A DNA stretch of 64,000 bases from CAZDFU01 sp964504985 (GCA_964504985.1 CAZDFU010000003.1:1-64000); one strand, 5' to 3'. Counted from the first letter of the stretch, positions 26,313 through 34,755 are shown. Translations and numbers: made by a program. Notes: generated by a model from the sequence alone, not told the origin.

Positions 26313-28090
26313 AAATTGCAATTATTACACTTAATTACAATGGTAAAGAAGATACTTTGGAGTTACTAAATTCTTTAAAAAAACTAAGATCTAAAATCTA
26401 TGATCTTAAAACTATAGTAGTGGATAATGCTTCAGAAGATGGAAGCGTGGGCGCTATTCACAAGGCTTTCCCTGAAGTAGATATTCTCCAGACAGGAGAA
26501 AATTTAGGCTTTGGACAGGGATATAATAAAGGTTTTGAATATGCCAAAATCTGGGGGCCTGACTATTACTTGCTGATAAACAATGACTCAAAAATAGAAG
26601 ACCCTAAACTTTTAGATAAGTTGCTGCAGGTATTTAAAAAAGATCCAAAAATTGGGATGGTTGCTCCTAAGATTTTATTTGAAAAGGGGTTTGAGTTTCA
26701 TAAAGACAGGTACTCAAGTGATGATTTAGGAAAAGTTATATGGTATGGGGGTGGTTTTATGGATTGGAATAATATACGCTCAGTTCACAGGGGCATAGAT
26801 GAAGTTGATAGGGGTCAGTATTCAGAAGTGGAAGAAGTGGGTTTTATCAGTGGTGCCTGTTTTTTAATTAAAAAAGAAGTTTTAGAAAAAGTTGGTGGAT
26901 TCAGTGGAGATTATTTTCTATATTTTGAGGATGCCCAATTTTGTAAAAAAGTTTTAGAAGCAGGATATAAGTTATATTACTGCGGGCAAACTGTAATCAA
27001 CCATAAAGTATCCCGTTCCACAGGCATTGGTTCCAGCTTAACTGATTATTACCATACCAGGAATAGGCTTATTTTTGGCATGAAATATGGAAGGTTTAGG
27101 GCAAAGTTTGCCCTGGTTAGAGAAGCTATCAAGTTGTTGCTTATTGGCAGGCCTGCCCAAAGAAAAGGATTACTGGATTTTTATCTGGGAATAAGAGGAA
27201 AAGGAGAAGAGTCCCCAGGTGTCCCAACCGTGTATCCGTTAAAACTGTCCATTGGAATTGTTAATTATAAAACAGCCCAATTAACAAAAAAACTACTGGA
27301 AAGTATCTTTAAAAAAGATTCAGGATTTGATTCCAAAACAATGGAAGTTATAGTTTTGGACAATGGGTCAGAAGATAATTGTAAAGAAGCTATAAAAGAA
27401 TTTTTGCCCAGGATAAAATATCTGGAAAATAAAGAAAATGAAGGGTTTAGCAGAGGTTATAATAAAACCATAAACTTCTCTTTGGGTAAACATTATTTAA
27501 TGTTTAACTCTGATATTGAAGTATTACCAGGCAGCTTATCTGAAATCCTTAAGGCAGCAGAGCATTTTGAGGGAAAGGCAGTTTTATCTGGGAAACTATT
27601 TTTTCCAGATAAAACAGATCAGGATTCTGTCTATCACTTGCCTACCCTTTCTGGCGCTTTTGATGAATATTTCTTAGGTAAGAATGGATCTTATTTTATG
27701 TACCTGCCTCGCCATAAGGCGGGTCAGCCAAAGTCTGAAGAATATACAAAAGTAGAAGGAGCAGTAATGGCTTGTTTTTTGATACCAAAATATATTTTAA
27801 ATAAAGTAGGGCTTTTGGATGAGCAGACTTTTATTTATTTTGAGGATATAGAATATTGCAGGCGTTTAAAAAAGTTTGGATTCCCTGTTTATTTTGTACC
27901 TTCTGCCCATTTTATTCATCACCATGGTGCTTCATCTAAAACTATAGGAGTTGATAAATCCCAGGCTCTTTTACAAAAAGCAGCCAGGCATTACCATGGA
28001 GGTTTTTATTATTTTCTCCTCTCCTGGGTATTGAGGTTAGGCCAGAAATTTGGCAGGGTTCAAACCCCTGTATCAAGGTGGACTAAATAA
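26309..28090 (+). CDS. Two-domain GT2 glycosyltransferase
   Basis: 593 residues containing two full GT2 domains in tandem. The first (residues 1 to about 290) has IITLNYNGKEDT, VVDNASEDGS and INNDSKIEDP. The second (about 305-593) has IGIVNYKTAQ, VLDNGSEDNC and FNSDIEV. A two-domain enzyme could add two sugars in turn. In the second domain, DNA at 27702-27726 is an imperfect palindrome encoding an apparent extra loop (PRHKAGQP). Confidence 0.9.
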   Translation: MKIAIITLNYNGKEDTLELLNSLKKLRSKIYDLKTIVVDNASEDGSVGAIHKAFPEVDILQTGENLGFGQGYNKGFEYAKIWGPDYYLLINNDSKIEDPKLLDKLLQVFKKDPKIGMVAPKILFEKGFEFHKDRYSSDDLGKVIWYGGGFMDWNNIRSVHRGIDEVDRGQYSEVEEVGFISGACFLIKKEVLEKVGGFSGDYFLYFEDAQFCKKVLEAGYKLYYCGQTVINHKVSRSTGIGSSLTDYYHTRNRLIFGMKYGRFRAKFALVREAIKLLLIGRPAQRKGLLDFYLGIRGKGEESPGVPTVYPLKLSIGIVNYKTAQLTKKLLESIFKKDSGFDSKTMEVIVLDNGSEDNCKEAIKEFLPRIKYLENKENEGFSRGYNKTINFSLGKHYLMFNSDIEVLPGSLSEILKAAEHFEGKAVLSGKLFFPDKTDQDSVYHLPTLSGAFDEYFLGKNGSYFMYLPRHKAGQPKSEEYTKVEGAVMACFLIPKYILNKVGLLDEQTFIYFEDIEYCRRLKKFGFPVYFVPSAHFIHHHGASSKTIGVDKSQALLQKAARHYHGGFYYFLLSWVLRLGQKFGRVQTPVSRWTK

Positions 28091-28102
28091 GAAAATACTT
28101 TT

Positions 28103-28351
28103 ATGATAGAAAGAGAAACGCCAGTAGAAACAAGAGAACCAACTTTAAGCGCAGAAGTTTATTCACCGTCAAAGTTTACAAGGGCTTTAATGGCAGGGTT
28201 AATTACTTTTGTTGTGGCTGATATTATTCTTTCATCTGCTTTACCAGCTTTTAGTTTCTCAACTGAATCTGCTAATAGGATTGCCATAATTGCTGCCTTA
28301 ATCCCAGCTGCAGCTGCTTATTATTTTGTTAATAGGAAAAAGGATAAATAA
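28103..28351 (+). CDS. Small two-helix membrane protein
   Basis: 82 residues with two hydrophobic helices (about 28-50 and 58-76) and a basic C-terminus (NRKKDK). Not recognised. It sits 12 bases downstream of the two-domain glycosyltransferase. Confidence 0.6.
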   Translation: MIERETPVETREPTLSAEVYSPSKFTRALMAGLITFVVADIILSSALPAFSFSTESANRIAIIAALIPAAAAYYFVNRKKDK

Positions 28352-28394
28352 AAGCCTCTTGACTAGTTTTATTTTAAATGCCAATAATTAATTA

Positions 28395-28643
28395 ATGTCC
28401 AAACAAAAAGGTGCAATTGTACCTTTAGTTTTAATTATAATCATTATTATCCTGGCTGTTTTAGCTTTTATATTTATATCACAAAATAAGTTCAATCAAA
28501 CTAATGAGTCAAAATCTCCCCAAACAGCTGCCGGTTCAAGTTATCTTAAAGAACAATATCAGAACCCTTTTGAAGAAAAAAGCCAATATGAAAATCCATT
28601 CTCAGAAGATTCTTACCAGAATCCTTTTGATAACCTTAAATGA
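28395..28643 (+). CDS. Small membrane-anchored protein with YxNPF repeats
   Basis: 82 residues. An N-terminal membrane helix (VPLVLIIIIIILAVLAFIF) is followed by a polar tail with three copies of a short repeat: YQNPFEEK, YENPFSED, YQNPFDNL. The helix position is pilin-like, but no prepilin cleavage motif is evident. The stop overlaps the start of the cysteine-repeat gene by four bases, so the two are probably made together. Confidence 0.65.
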   Translation: MSKQKGAIVPLVLIIIIIILAVLAFIFISQNKFNQTNESKSPQTAAGSSYLKEQYQNPFEEKSQYENPFSEDSYQNPFDNLK

Positions 28644-29833
28644 TTAAAATATTTAAAATTACCAGGACTGGGGTTGTGGCTTTTTTGGCAGCCTTAATTT
28701 TGAGTTTTATCTTTGTTTCTTTAACTTATGCACATGAAGGTGAAGACCATGAAGAAGAAAACCCTGAACAGGCGGCTAAAAAATATAATCTAACTTTTCC
28801 TATAACAGAACTTGGGGGATGTCAAAATTATGCAGCCTGCAGGTCTTATTGTGAGTCTGAGGCTAATAGGGATCAGTGTACTTCCTATGCCAAGAAAAAG
28901 GGATTCTACCAGGAGAGAAGAAAAGAAGAAGGAATAATTAATGAAGCTAAATCCCAGTTAGGTTGTGATTCAGAATCCTCCTGCAGGGCTGTTTGTGAGA
29001 AAGAAGAAAATATTGAAAAGTGTTCTGCATTTGCCCAAAAGCATAATTTAGGGGGGCCCAGAGGAAAGCCGGGTGATAGGAATATATTACAAAAAGCCAA
29101 AGAAATTTTGGGATGTGATTCAGAGCAGTCTTGCAGGTCAGTTTGTGAGAATCCTGCCAACCAGGACAAATGTTCTACTTTTGCTGCTCAAACTGGTTTA
29201 GGTGGAGGGGTTAGAAGGGTTGGGCCTGGAGGGTGTAATTCTGAAGAAAGCTGCAGGAGTTTTTGTGAGAAAAATATTGATGAATGCAGAAAGTTTGGAG
29301 GAGGGCCCCCTGAGGGGTATGATAGTGGCAGAAAAGGTCCTGGCGGGTGTAATTCTGAGGAGTCTTGTAATGCTTATTGTCAGTCTAATCCAGAAGAGTG
29401 TGCAAAATTAGGAGGAGGTACTGGAAATTTTGGAGGAGGAAGAAGGGGTCCTGGAGGGTGTGATAGTGAGGAATCTTGTAGAAGATATTGTGAGGCAAAT
29501 CCTAAAGAATGTGGTATTGGTGAAAGAGGTGTTAGAGATCAAAGAGAGGGTTTTGAAAGAGAAGGAAGAAGGGATTTTAGACCTGAGAATAATCAGAGAC
29601 CAACAGAAAATTATCAAAGAGAAGAATTTAGGTCTTCCCAGGAGTACCAAAGACCAGTTGAGGATCAGTACCAGCAGCCTCAAACATATGAACTCCCCAG
29701 ACAAGACACTCAGCCTGCTGAATCTTTTCAAAGGGAATCATCATCAGATACTTTCACTAATACAACCCAAGAAGTTAGAGGGGCTTCAACAGGAAGAAAT
29801 CTATTCCAACAAATCTTAGATTTCTTGTTTTAG
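28640..29833 (+). CDS. Secreted protein with six four-cysteine repeats
   Basis: 397 residues. A signal peptide ends near LTYAHEG and is followed by a His/Glu-rich patch (HEGEDHEEE). Six repeats then follow the pattern C-x5-C-x3-C-x6-8-C. Examples are GCDSEQSCRSVCENPANQDKC and, in the shorter later copies, GCNSEESCRSFCEKNIDEC. The cysteines could form two disulfides per repeat or bind metal. The C-terminal about 120 residues are Gln/Arg/Tyr-rich and disordered. It may partner the YxNPF-repeat membrane protein. Family not known to me. Confidence 0.8.
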   Translation: MIKIFKITRTGVVAFLAALILSFIFVSLTYAHEGEDHEEENPEQAAKKYNLTFPITELGGCQNYAACRSYCESEANRDQCTSYAKKKGFYQERRKEEGIINEAKSQLGCDSESSCRAVCEKEENIEKCSAFAQKHNLGGPRGKPGDRNILQKAKEILGCDSEQSCRSVCENPANQDKCSTFAAQTGLGGGVRRVGPGGCNSEESCRSFCEKNIDECRKFGGGPPEGYDSGRKGPGGCNSEESCNAYCQSNPEECAKLGGGTGNFGGGRRGPGGCDSEESCRRYCEANPKECGIGERGVRDQREGFEREGRRDFRPENNQRPTENYQREEFRSSQEYQRPVEDQYQQPQTYELPRQDTQPAESFQRESSSDTFTNTTQEVRGASTGRNLFQQILDFLF

Positions 29834-29865
29834 AATTCTTGTAATGATTCTAAATAGAAACAGTA

Positions 29866-29980
29866 CTTGAGGGTCTGGAGGGAAGATAGATAGCGTTCCT
29901 TTCGGGAAACTAACAGCGCAAGCGCGGTACTAATCCTTCATCGTCGATAATTGTAAAGATTGTCTGGATAAATCCAGCCA
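29866..29980. other. Hairpin-rich intergenic region
   Basis: Three compact hairpins occur in about 110 bases: GTTCC-tttc-GGGAAC, GCGC-aa-GCGC and CTGGAT-aa-ATCCAG. No open frame is convincing. It may be an uncharacterised structured RNA or remains of a mobile element at the edge of the accessory island. No known RNA family is recognised. Confidence 0.35.
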
Positions 29981-29988
29981 ACCTTAAA

Positions 29989-30033
29989 AAGTCCACCTGA
30001 TAGACGTTAGTCTAACCTTAATTCCTAATTTTC
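29989..30033. repeat. Direct repeat downstream of the MazEF-like pair
   Basis: AAGTCCACCTGATAGAC...CCTAATTTT resembles 30749-30794 (AAGTCCATCTGGTAGAC...CCTAATTTA), about 35 of 44 positions by eye. The two copies bracket the toxin-antitoxin genes. Confidence 0.6.
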
Positions 30034-30068
30034 TTTTGAAGAGCTGGTGATATATAAACAACAGTCCT

Positions 30069-30443
30069 TTAGGTAAACAATTTACGAACATCCTCTAAAA
30101 TCTTACTCTTAATTGTTGGAGTTAATTGACCAACGGCATCTTTAATAATAGTCGCATCTGCTGTAAATAATTTATCTGGTCGTACAAAACTTACGACTGG
30201 TAAACTACCCTTAGAAAAATCTTCAGATTTAATACTGATAGCTATTTTGCTTGTATAAGGTTTTGAGGTAATTTGGCATAAAATAAGAAAATCTTGATGC
30301 TTCGCATTAAAATTATCAAACTCAACATTTGCTAAAACCAATGCTGGACGAACTTTCCGGCCTTTTAAATTGGAGAATGGAAATGTAACTAAAACAACAC
30401 TTCCTACTCGCAGAGAAGTTCTGTTTACTGTAAGCTTGCCCAT
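30069..30443 (-). CDS. MazF/PemK-like endoribonuclease toxin
   Basis: 124 residues. GSVVLVTFPFSNLKGRKVRPALVL is the family's N-terminal strand-loop signature, and ITSKPY and VSFVRPDKLFTAD match later conserved strands. Members cut mRNA at specific sequences. The gene overlaps the antitoxin gene by 19 bases, as is common for type II pairs. It lies within direct repeats at 29989 and 30749, suggesting a mobile cassette. Confidence 0.85.
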   Translation of the reverse strand: MGKLTVNRTSLRVGSVVLVTFPFSNLKGRKVRPALVLANVEFDNFNAKHQDFLILCQITSKPYTSKIAISIKSEDFSKGSLPVVSFVRPDKLFTADATIIKDAVGQLTPTIKSKILEDVRKLFT

Positions 30444-30664
30444 GCTGTATCCTCTTCAGGTCTATCCCAATCAACCGCAAGAGTTTTTTCAGATAGCGAT
30501 AATGTAGTTGTTGCAGAGGTACTCTTTACAGGTGCTGGAACAATTCTTATTTCACCCTTTTTTACCTGTAATTCAACCTGTTCCCCAAGGCCACTTTCTT
30601 CAAGCGCGGGTTTAGGTATACGTATTCCACGAGAATTTCCTATTTCAATAATTGTTGTTATCAT
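30425..30664 (-). CDS. AbrB/MazE-like antitoxin
   Basis: 79 residues. An N-terminal SpoVT/AbrB swapped-hairpin domain (IEIGNSRGIRIPKPALEESGL) for DNA binding is followed by an acidic tail (DWDRPEEDTAWA) that would bind the toxin. It is first in the operon. Confidence 0.85.
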   Translation of the reverse strand: MITTIIEIGNSRGIRIPKPALEESGLGEQVELQVKKGEIRIVPAPVKSTSATTTLSLSEKTLAVDWDRPEEDTAWASLQ

Positions 30665-30748
30665 ACTTCGATTTCACTCAGTATGACCCTGAGTATTTGT
30701 CGAATGGGTCATAGTAATTACATTGTACCTACGCAGAATAATGTTGTC

Positions 30749-30794
30749 AAGTCCATCTGGTAGACATTAGTCGGACTATTATCCCTAATTTATT
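30749..30794. repeat. Direct repeat upstream of the MazEF-like pair
   Basis: Partner of 29989-30033. The rest of 30665-30918 has no whole gene. On the minus strand at about 30830-30905 a short frame reads ANIAIQTF-KKLTSEQLKER-IKKN with no start, which looks like the tail of a decayed gene. Confidence 0.6.
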
Positions 30795-30918
30795 ATTTGA
30801 CGAGTTTGCATTATATCGGTCGCTTCCTAGTTCTTCTTGATCCTTTCTTTTAATTGCTCAGAAGTTAACTTCTTAAATGTTTGGATAGCAATATTGGCTA
30901 GCTTATTTTAGTGTCTAT

Positions 30919-33147
30919 CTAAGCCCTTAACTTTATACCGGCTTCAATCATTGTTTGAATAAATACTTGCGTTCCTTCTTCAGTTAGTACTTCTATGGGG
31001 CCTCTGGGAGATTCAAATCTATCGGCGAAATATTCAGGATGGTTCTCTTTAAATGATATGATCACTTTTCTGGCTTTATCCACAACTAGTGGTTGAGTGC
31101 CTTTAAATAAACGCTTTAAATTTTTATGATTTAATCGTAAACCAACGTCAGGTTTATCTGTTGATTTTTTCGGCTCATTATTTTTAATTCTAACCCCCAT
31201 ATCTACCATAGCTTGGATAAATCTTTCCCTACCCTCAGCTGTGATAACCTCAACTTCAATTCCGCCGTTACTTCTTCTGCTTAAGTATTCAGGATGTTGA
31301 TCATGAAGCTGATTTTTTACCTGATCTACAAATTGGAGTATCCTATTATGGTGGCCTTTAAATATTAGCATTAATCCTCTCTGTGATAAGACTAAATCTG
31401 TATCCTGCACTACTTCTAGTTGATGATCCCTTAATTTTACTCCGGCTTCGAGCATTGCTTTTATAAAAACAGCTCTACCTTCAGTTGTCACAACATCGAC
31501 CTCTCGAAAATGTTTATTTATCCTTTTTGTAAAATACTCTGGATGCTCATCCTCTAATTGTTTTTTGACCCGAGAATATAGTTGAAACAATCTTCTATAA
31601 TCACCAACAAAGATAACGTTGTCTGGACTTTGTGGAGACAATACTATTTCACCATCTTTAACATCAAATAAACCTTTCCTTTCTAACTCTCTTATGGGCT
31701 TTACATCAGCTTGGGTTTTGAAGTTGGTAATAGCTGGTAGATTTTTAAGTCCTTCGATGTCAGTTTCTGGACCTAAATACAATAATCCATTTTCCAGTTG
31801 TCTTACATTTCCTTTCATCCACATTGCCATGTTATATGACCAAGAATATTGGCTGGTTTGATACAAACAGTCAACTATAACTCCAAATAGTTTTCCATTA
31901 GTTCTTCTGGCTAGTCTTCCTGTATATTGGGTATATCTTAGTTCGGAATCTGTTGGTGAAGCCCATACTAGAACTTCGGTGAATGGAGCATCAAATCCCT
32001 CTGATGCTACATAGGGTGAAATTAATACTTGTATTGCTTTTTCGTCAGCCTCTGGTAGTTTATATCTCTCAATTGAATCTATAGCTGGAATTTGTTCAGT
32101 ATGTATAGCTTTAGCGACTGGTTTATTTATAGCAACTCCAACTTTGATGCCCCTATCATATAAAAGTTGAGCTAATTCCTCTGCTTCCCATACATAATTA
32201 CAAGCTATAACTGTTTTATAATTCTTTCCAGAAGGATCTTTAATGATATTGGATACTCGATCAGCTATAAATGGTCTTAATTCAGGGCTCTTTTTAAGTA
32301 ATTGCTCCAGTTTTTTATAATCTATTCTCCCGAGTGCTGTTACTGGAATTTCATCAACAAGATCTTGGGTGTTAATTTGAAGTCCTAAGAGAGGAGGTAA
32401 AAATCTTTCTTCTTGAGCTTCAGGTAAAGGTAAAGATTCAATAACAATAAATCCATATTGCTCAGGCCTTTTCATGCTACCCGAGTGACGATAAGGAGTA
32501 GCGGTAAAACCAACTAATCTATTGAACTGATTGATAGATTCTAATCTAGGTTCTGTTCCAACATTATGGGCTTCGTCAATAACTACCAAATCATAATCTT
32601 CGGGATTTAGAGTTCCTTTGTTTAATGCTGACTGAACAGTTTGTATCGTTGCGATTTGTACATTGACATCATCACTTTTACCATATTTACCAATAGTATA
32701 GAGAAAGGAGTGAGATTCTTCTAGAAGTCTCTCCTCCTCTTCGGTATTAGTTGTTTCATCAGTTAGACTTTGGTCTTGTTCTGATTCAATATAACTAGGT
32801 TCTTTCTCATTTTGTGGAGGTTGTTGATAACCAGATAATGAATCATGAGCCTGATCTACTAATACAAGCTTTGTCCCCGCTACAACTAAAACTTTAGAAT
32901 CAGGCTTTCTTCTTATTTGTTGCTCTATAACCAAATGAGTAATTCTCCCTTTACCAATACCGGTTGCCATAGCAATCATAGGAAAATGATCTTCAGGGTT
33001 CTTGTTATCTAAATAATCCCTCAATTTTGAGGCTGCTCTTTCTTGTAGGAAATTTAACCTTTGTTGCTGATCAGGTGTAAGTAATCCATCTCGGTTAATT
33101 TCTCCTGTTGAGCCATAAATAATACGTTCTGCTCCATTATCTACCAT
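30919..33147 (-). CDS. Superfamily 2 helicase with triplicated C-terminal module
   Basis: 742 residues. The motor has a modified Walker A (MATGIGKGR, lacking the usual Thr/Ser after Lys), the DEAH box in LVVIDEAHNVG, motif III FTATPYRHSG, and a C-terminal motor half with VASEGFDAPFTEVLVWASPT and QYTGRLARR. It resembles the helicases of the ResIII/RadD group. The last about 230 residues hold three related modules of about 70 residues. Each has a FKG/FVGDYRR-like start, a HPEYF or HPEYL box, an EVxTxEGRxxFI strand and a MxxxGxxLR end. They may bind nucleic acid. Accessory-island location suggests defence or mobile-element function, which is not shown. Confidence 0.8.
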   Translation of the reverse strand: MVDNGAERIIYGSTGEINRDGLLTPDQQQRLNFLQERAASKLRDYLDNKNPEDHFPMIAMATGIGKGRITHLVIEQQIRRKPDSKVLVVAGTKLVLVDQAHDSLSGYQQPPQNEKEPSYIESEQDQSLTDETTNTEEEERLLEESHSFLYTIGKYGKSDDVNVQIATIQTVQSALNKGTLNPEDYDLVVIDEAHNVGTEPRLESINQFNRLVGFTATPYRHSGSMKRPEQYGFIVIESLPLPEAQEERFLPPLLGLQINTQDLVDEIPVTALGRIDYKKLEQLLKKSPELRPFIADRVSNIIKDPSGKNYKTVIACNYVWEAEELAQLLYDRGIKVGVAINKPVAKAIHTEQIPAIDSIERYKLPEADEKAIQVLISPYVASEGFDAPFTEVLVWASPTDSELRYTQYTGRLARRTNGKLFGVIVDCLYQTSQYSWSYNMAMWMKGNVRQLENGLLYLGPETDIEGLKNLPAITNFKTQADVKPIRELERKGLFDVKDGEIVLSPQSPDNVIFVGDYRRLFQLYSRVKKQLEDEHPEYFTKRINKHFREVDVVTTEGRAVFIKAMLEAGVKLRDHQLEVVQDTDLVLSQRGLMLIFKGHHNRILQFVDQVKNQLHDQHPEYLSRRSNGGIEVEVITAEGRERFIQAMVDMGVRIKNNEPKKSTDKPDVGLRLNHKNLKRLFKGTQPLVVDKARKVIISFKENHPEYFADRFESPRGPIEVLTEEGTQVFIQTMIEAGIKLRA

Positions 33148-33284
33148 AATTAAACGTATTATACCAAAATTGGGAGAATTTATAAACCTATAGTGTAATT
33201 GTCCTCTTAGTGGACACTGTTCGAACCATTATTCTTAACTTAAGTTTTAGTGAGGCTGAAGTATACAGACATTTACAGTTTTAA

Positions 33285-34121
33285 TTAAGATTCCATTTTA
33301 ACTTCAAGCGGAAATTCATAACCCCTTTTTGTTTTAACAAGAACTTTATAAACATTAGTACCTCCAACTGGTCTAAAACGATTCTGTTCTGGACTAGTTC
33401 TAGGTTCGATGTCAGAGAATAATACTGAAATATCCCTAATATCTTCTGCTTCTATTTTTAATAGCTCATTTGGCTTCAGATTAGTATTAAGGGGATCGTC
33501 AAAAACAAAGTAAGTACTTCTCCAGGTTTCATTACCAGTATTTCCCTCCATTATTGCTCCGATATAATCTGATTTTGAACTGTTGGAGTTATCAATATGC
33601 AGGAATACCCGAAAGCTGAAAAACATATATCTTCCAGCAGAGTAGTTTTGCCAGCTAGTTGTATCTACTTTTAAGGTGACATCAATTGAAGGTTTTGGTT
33701 TCTTTTTTTCTGCCCACAATTTCTCCGAGGATTGCAGATTCCCTAACTCACCATGTTTAAGACACTCCTCAAGTAGAGTATTCATGCAATGGTTGGGTGG
33801 TAAATCCCCAATGTAATCTCTTTTGTTCGAAATTTGGGTATGAAGTGATGAATCCCCCTCATTCCGGAATTCTTGAAGTTTCTTAATGTTTGCTCTTTTA
33901 GAATTGTCCCAAGGGTATTGTGATACAACTTCAGTAAAGGTATTGAATCCCAAAAGAGGCGGTATGGTATCAATAATAGCTCGGAGTAAAGGAGCAGCAA
34001 CGTATATAGCTTTACTATTCTTATTTAGGCCTTTTAACTGTTGAATTAATTTCGAATATTCAAAAGGACCCACCTTCTCTTTGAATTTTTGAATAATTCT
34101 TAAATCTACATAGCTACTCAT
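33285..34121 (-). CDS. Hypothetical protein in accessory island
   Basis: 278 residues. The N-terminal about 110 residues are helical with AIYVAAPLLRAIIDTIPPLLGF and a downstream RNEGDSSLH phrase, vaguely like HEPN/abortive-infection helical domains. The C-terminal half is beta-rich (VTLKVDTTSWQNYS, then FFSFRVFLHIDN). No catalytic motif can be assigned. It is 137 bases upstream of the helicase on the same strand and may be in the same unit. Confidence 0.65.
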   Translation of the reverse strand: MSSYVDLRIIQKFKEKVGPFEYSKLIQQLKGLNKNSKAIYVAAPLLRAIIDTIPPLLGFNTFTEVVSQYPWDNSKRANIKKLQEFRNEGDSSLHTQISNKRDYIGDLPPNHCMNTLLEECLKHGELGNLQSSEKLWAEKKKPKPSIDVTLKVDTTSWQNYSAGRYMFFSFRVFLHIDNSNSSKSDYIGAIMEGNTGNETWRSTYFVFDDPLNTNLKPNELLKIEAEDIRDISVLFSDIEPRTSPEQNRFRPVGGTNVYKVLVKTKRGYEFPLEVKMES

Positions 34122-34268
34122 GCGCTTATTTTACCATTAAGCTGGTTTAGAGAGTGATGTTTTATTAATGCTCTTATCAATTTTAGCAATAAATACCTTT
34201 TCTGCAGAGTCACCATTTAAACTGGTAACTTTAATTTTAACTTTGCTTCTAGAGCTTTAGATAGGTAG

Positions 34269-34426
34269 GAAAACGGCACTGTAGAAGAAAAAAGAATAAT
34301 ATTACATGCGATTGGTTTAAGGCTTATTTTAAAAGATAAAAAACTAGAAATAACACCGAGGTCAATGTTCAAAGAGATACAAATTGCAACTGCTTTAGCT
34401 TCAAAAGGTTCGATTATTGAGGCATC
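34269..34426 (+). pseudogene. Remnant resembling a serine-recombinase C-terminus
   Basis: An open stretch without a start codon reads GTVEEKRIILHAIGLRL followed by ILKDKKLEITPRSMFKEI. Serine recombinases of CPR bacteria often end with a similar KRxIL..IGSN..LKDKKL.I phrase. It lacks everything upstream and runs straight into a copy of the tRNA-Tyr 3' end. Together these suggest a decayed integrated element. Homology is from memory only. The bases 34122-34268 hold nothing I can name. Confidence 0.4.
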
Positions 34427-34445
34427 TGTCCGGAGGGAAGGATTC
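34427..34445. repeat. Second copy of the tRNA-Tyr 3' end
   Basis: TGTCCGGAGGGAAGGATTC is identical to 34532-34550, which is the acceptor and T-arm 3' end of the tRNA-Tyr gene. The copies lie 105 bases apart in the same orientation. Duplicated tRNA 3' ends are the usual footprint of tRNA-targeted integration. Confidence 0.7.
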
Positions 34446-34531
34446 CCTTCGACTACGCTCAGGGTAAACTGCTCATCCCTCTGATAATATTCGTCTCGTA
34501 CGCTCGCATTGAGCGAGCTTGCGAGCCGAAA
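34446..34531. repeat. Palindromic repeat cluster beside tRNA-Tyr
   Basis: CCCTTCGACTACGCTCAGGG (34446-34465) is palindromic and of the same kind as the insert in atpA. CTCGCATTGAGCGAGCTTGCGAG (about 34503-34525) contains nested inverted GCTCGC/GCGAGC copies. No gene. Confidence 0.55.
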
Positions 34532-34533
34532 TG

Positions 34534-34616
34534 TCCGGAGGGAAGGATTCGCACCTTCGCAGGGAAAACCCGGTAGATTTACAGTCTACTGCAATTGACT
34601 ACTCTGCCACCTCCGG
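34534..34616 (-). tRNA. tRNA-Tyr(GUA)
   Basis: 83 nt class II tRNA. The acceptor stem CCGGAGG pairs with CCTCCGG, the anticodon stem-loop is GTAGA-CTGTAAA-TCTAC with anticodon GTA, and the long variable arm and T stem GAAGG/CCTTC follow. The discriminator is A and CCA is not encoded. The T loop reads TGCGAAT instead of the usual TTCGAAT. Confidence 0.93.
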
Positions 34617-34671
34617 TATGCCTTATTATATCTTAGGCAAATTGATTGGACAACTTTTAAAATATACTTCT

Positions 34672-34717
34672 GCGGACTGTAAGTCCTTGAAGATCCCGGT
34701 TGTAACCGGGGATCCGC
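34672..34717. other. Compact double-hairpin structure
   Basis: An outer stem GCGGA/TCCGC encloses two hairpins, GGACT-gta-AGTCC and CCCGGTT-gt-AACCGGG. It may be an RNA element or a palindromic insert. No T-run follows. It lies between tRNA-Tyr and the penicillin-binding protein gene. Confidence 0.4.
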
Positions 34718-34755
34718 GATAAACTTTGTTCATCGGGACTGTAATTAAATTAAAA

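Noticed and set aside
29838..29850. Third CRP-like site (TTGTAATGATTCT)
   Set aside because: Only the left half matches. The right half (TAAAT) breaks the palindrome and it lies downstream of a gene, not before one.
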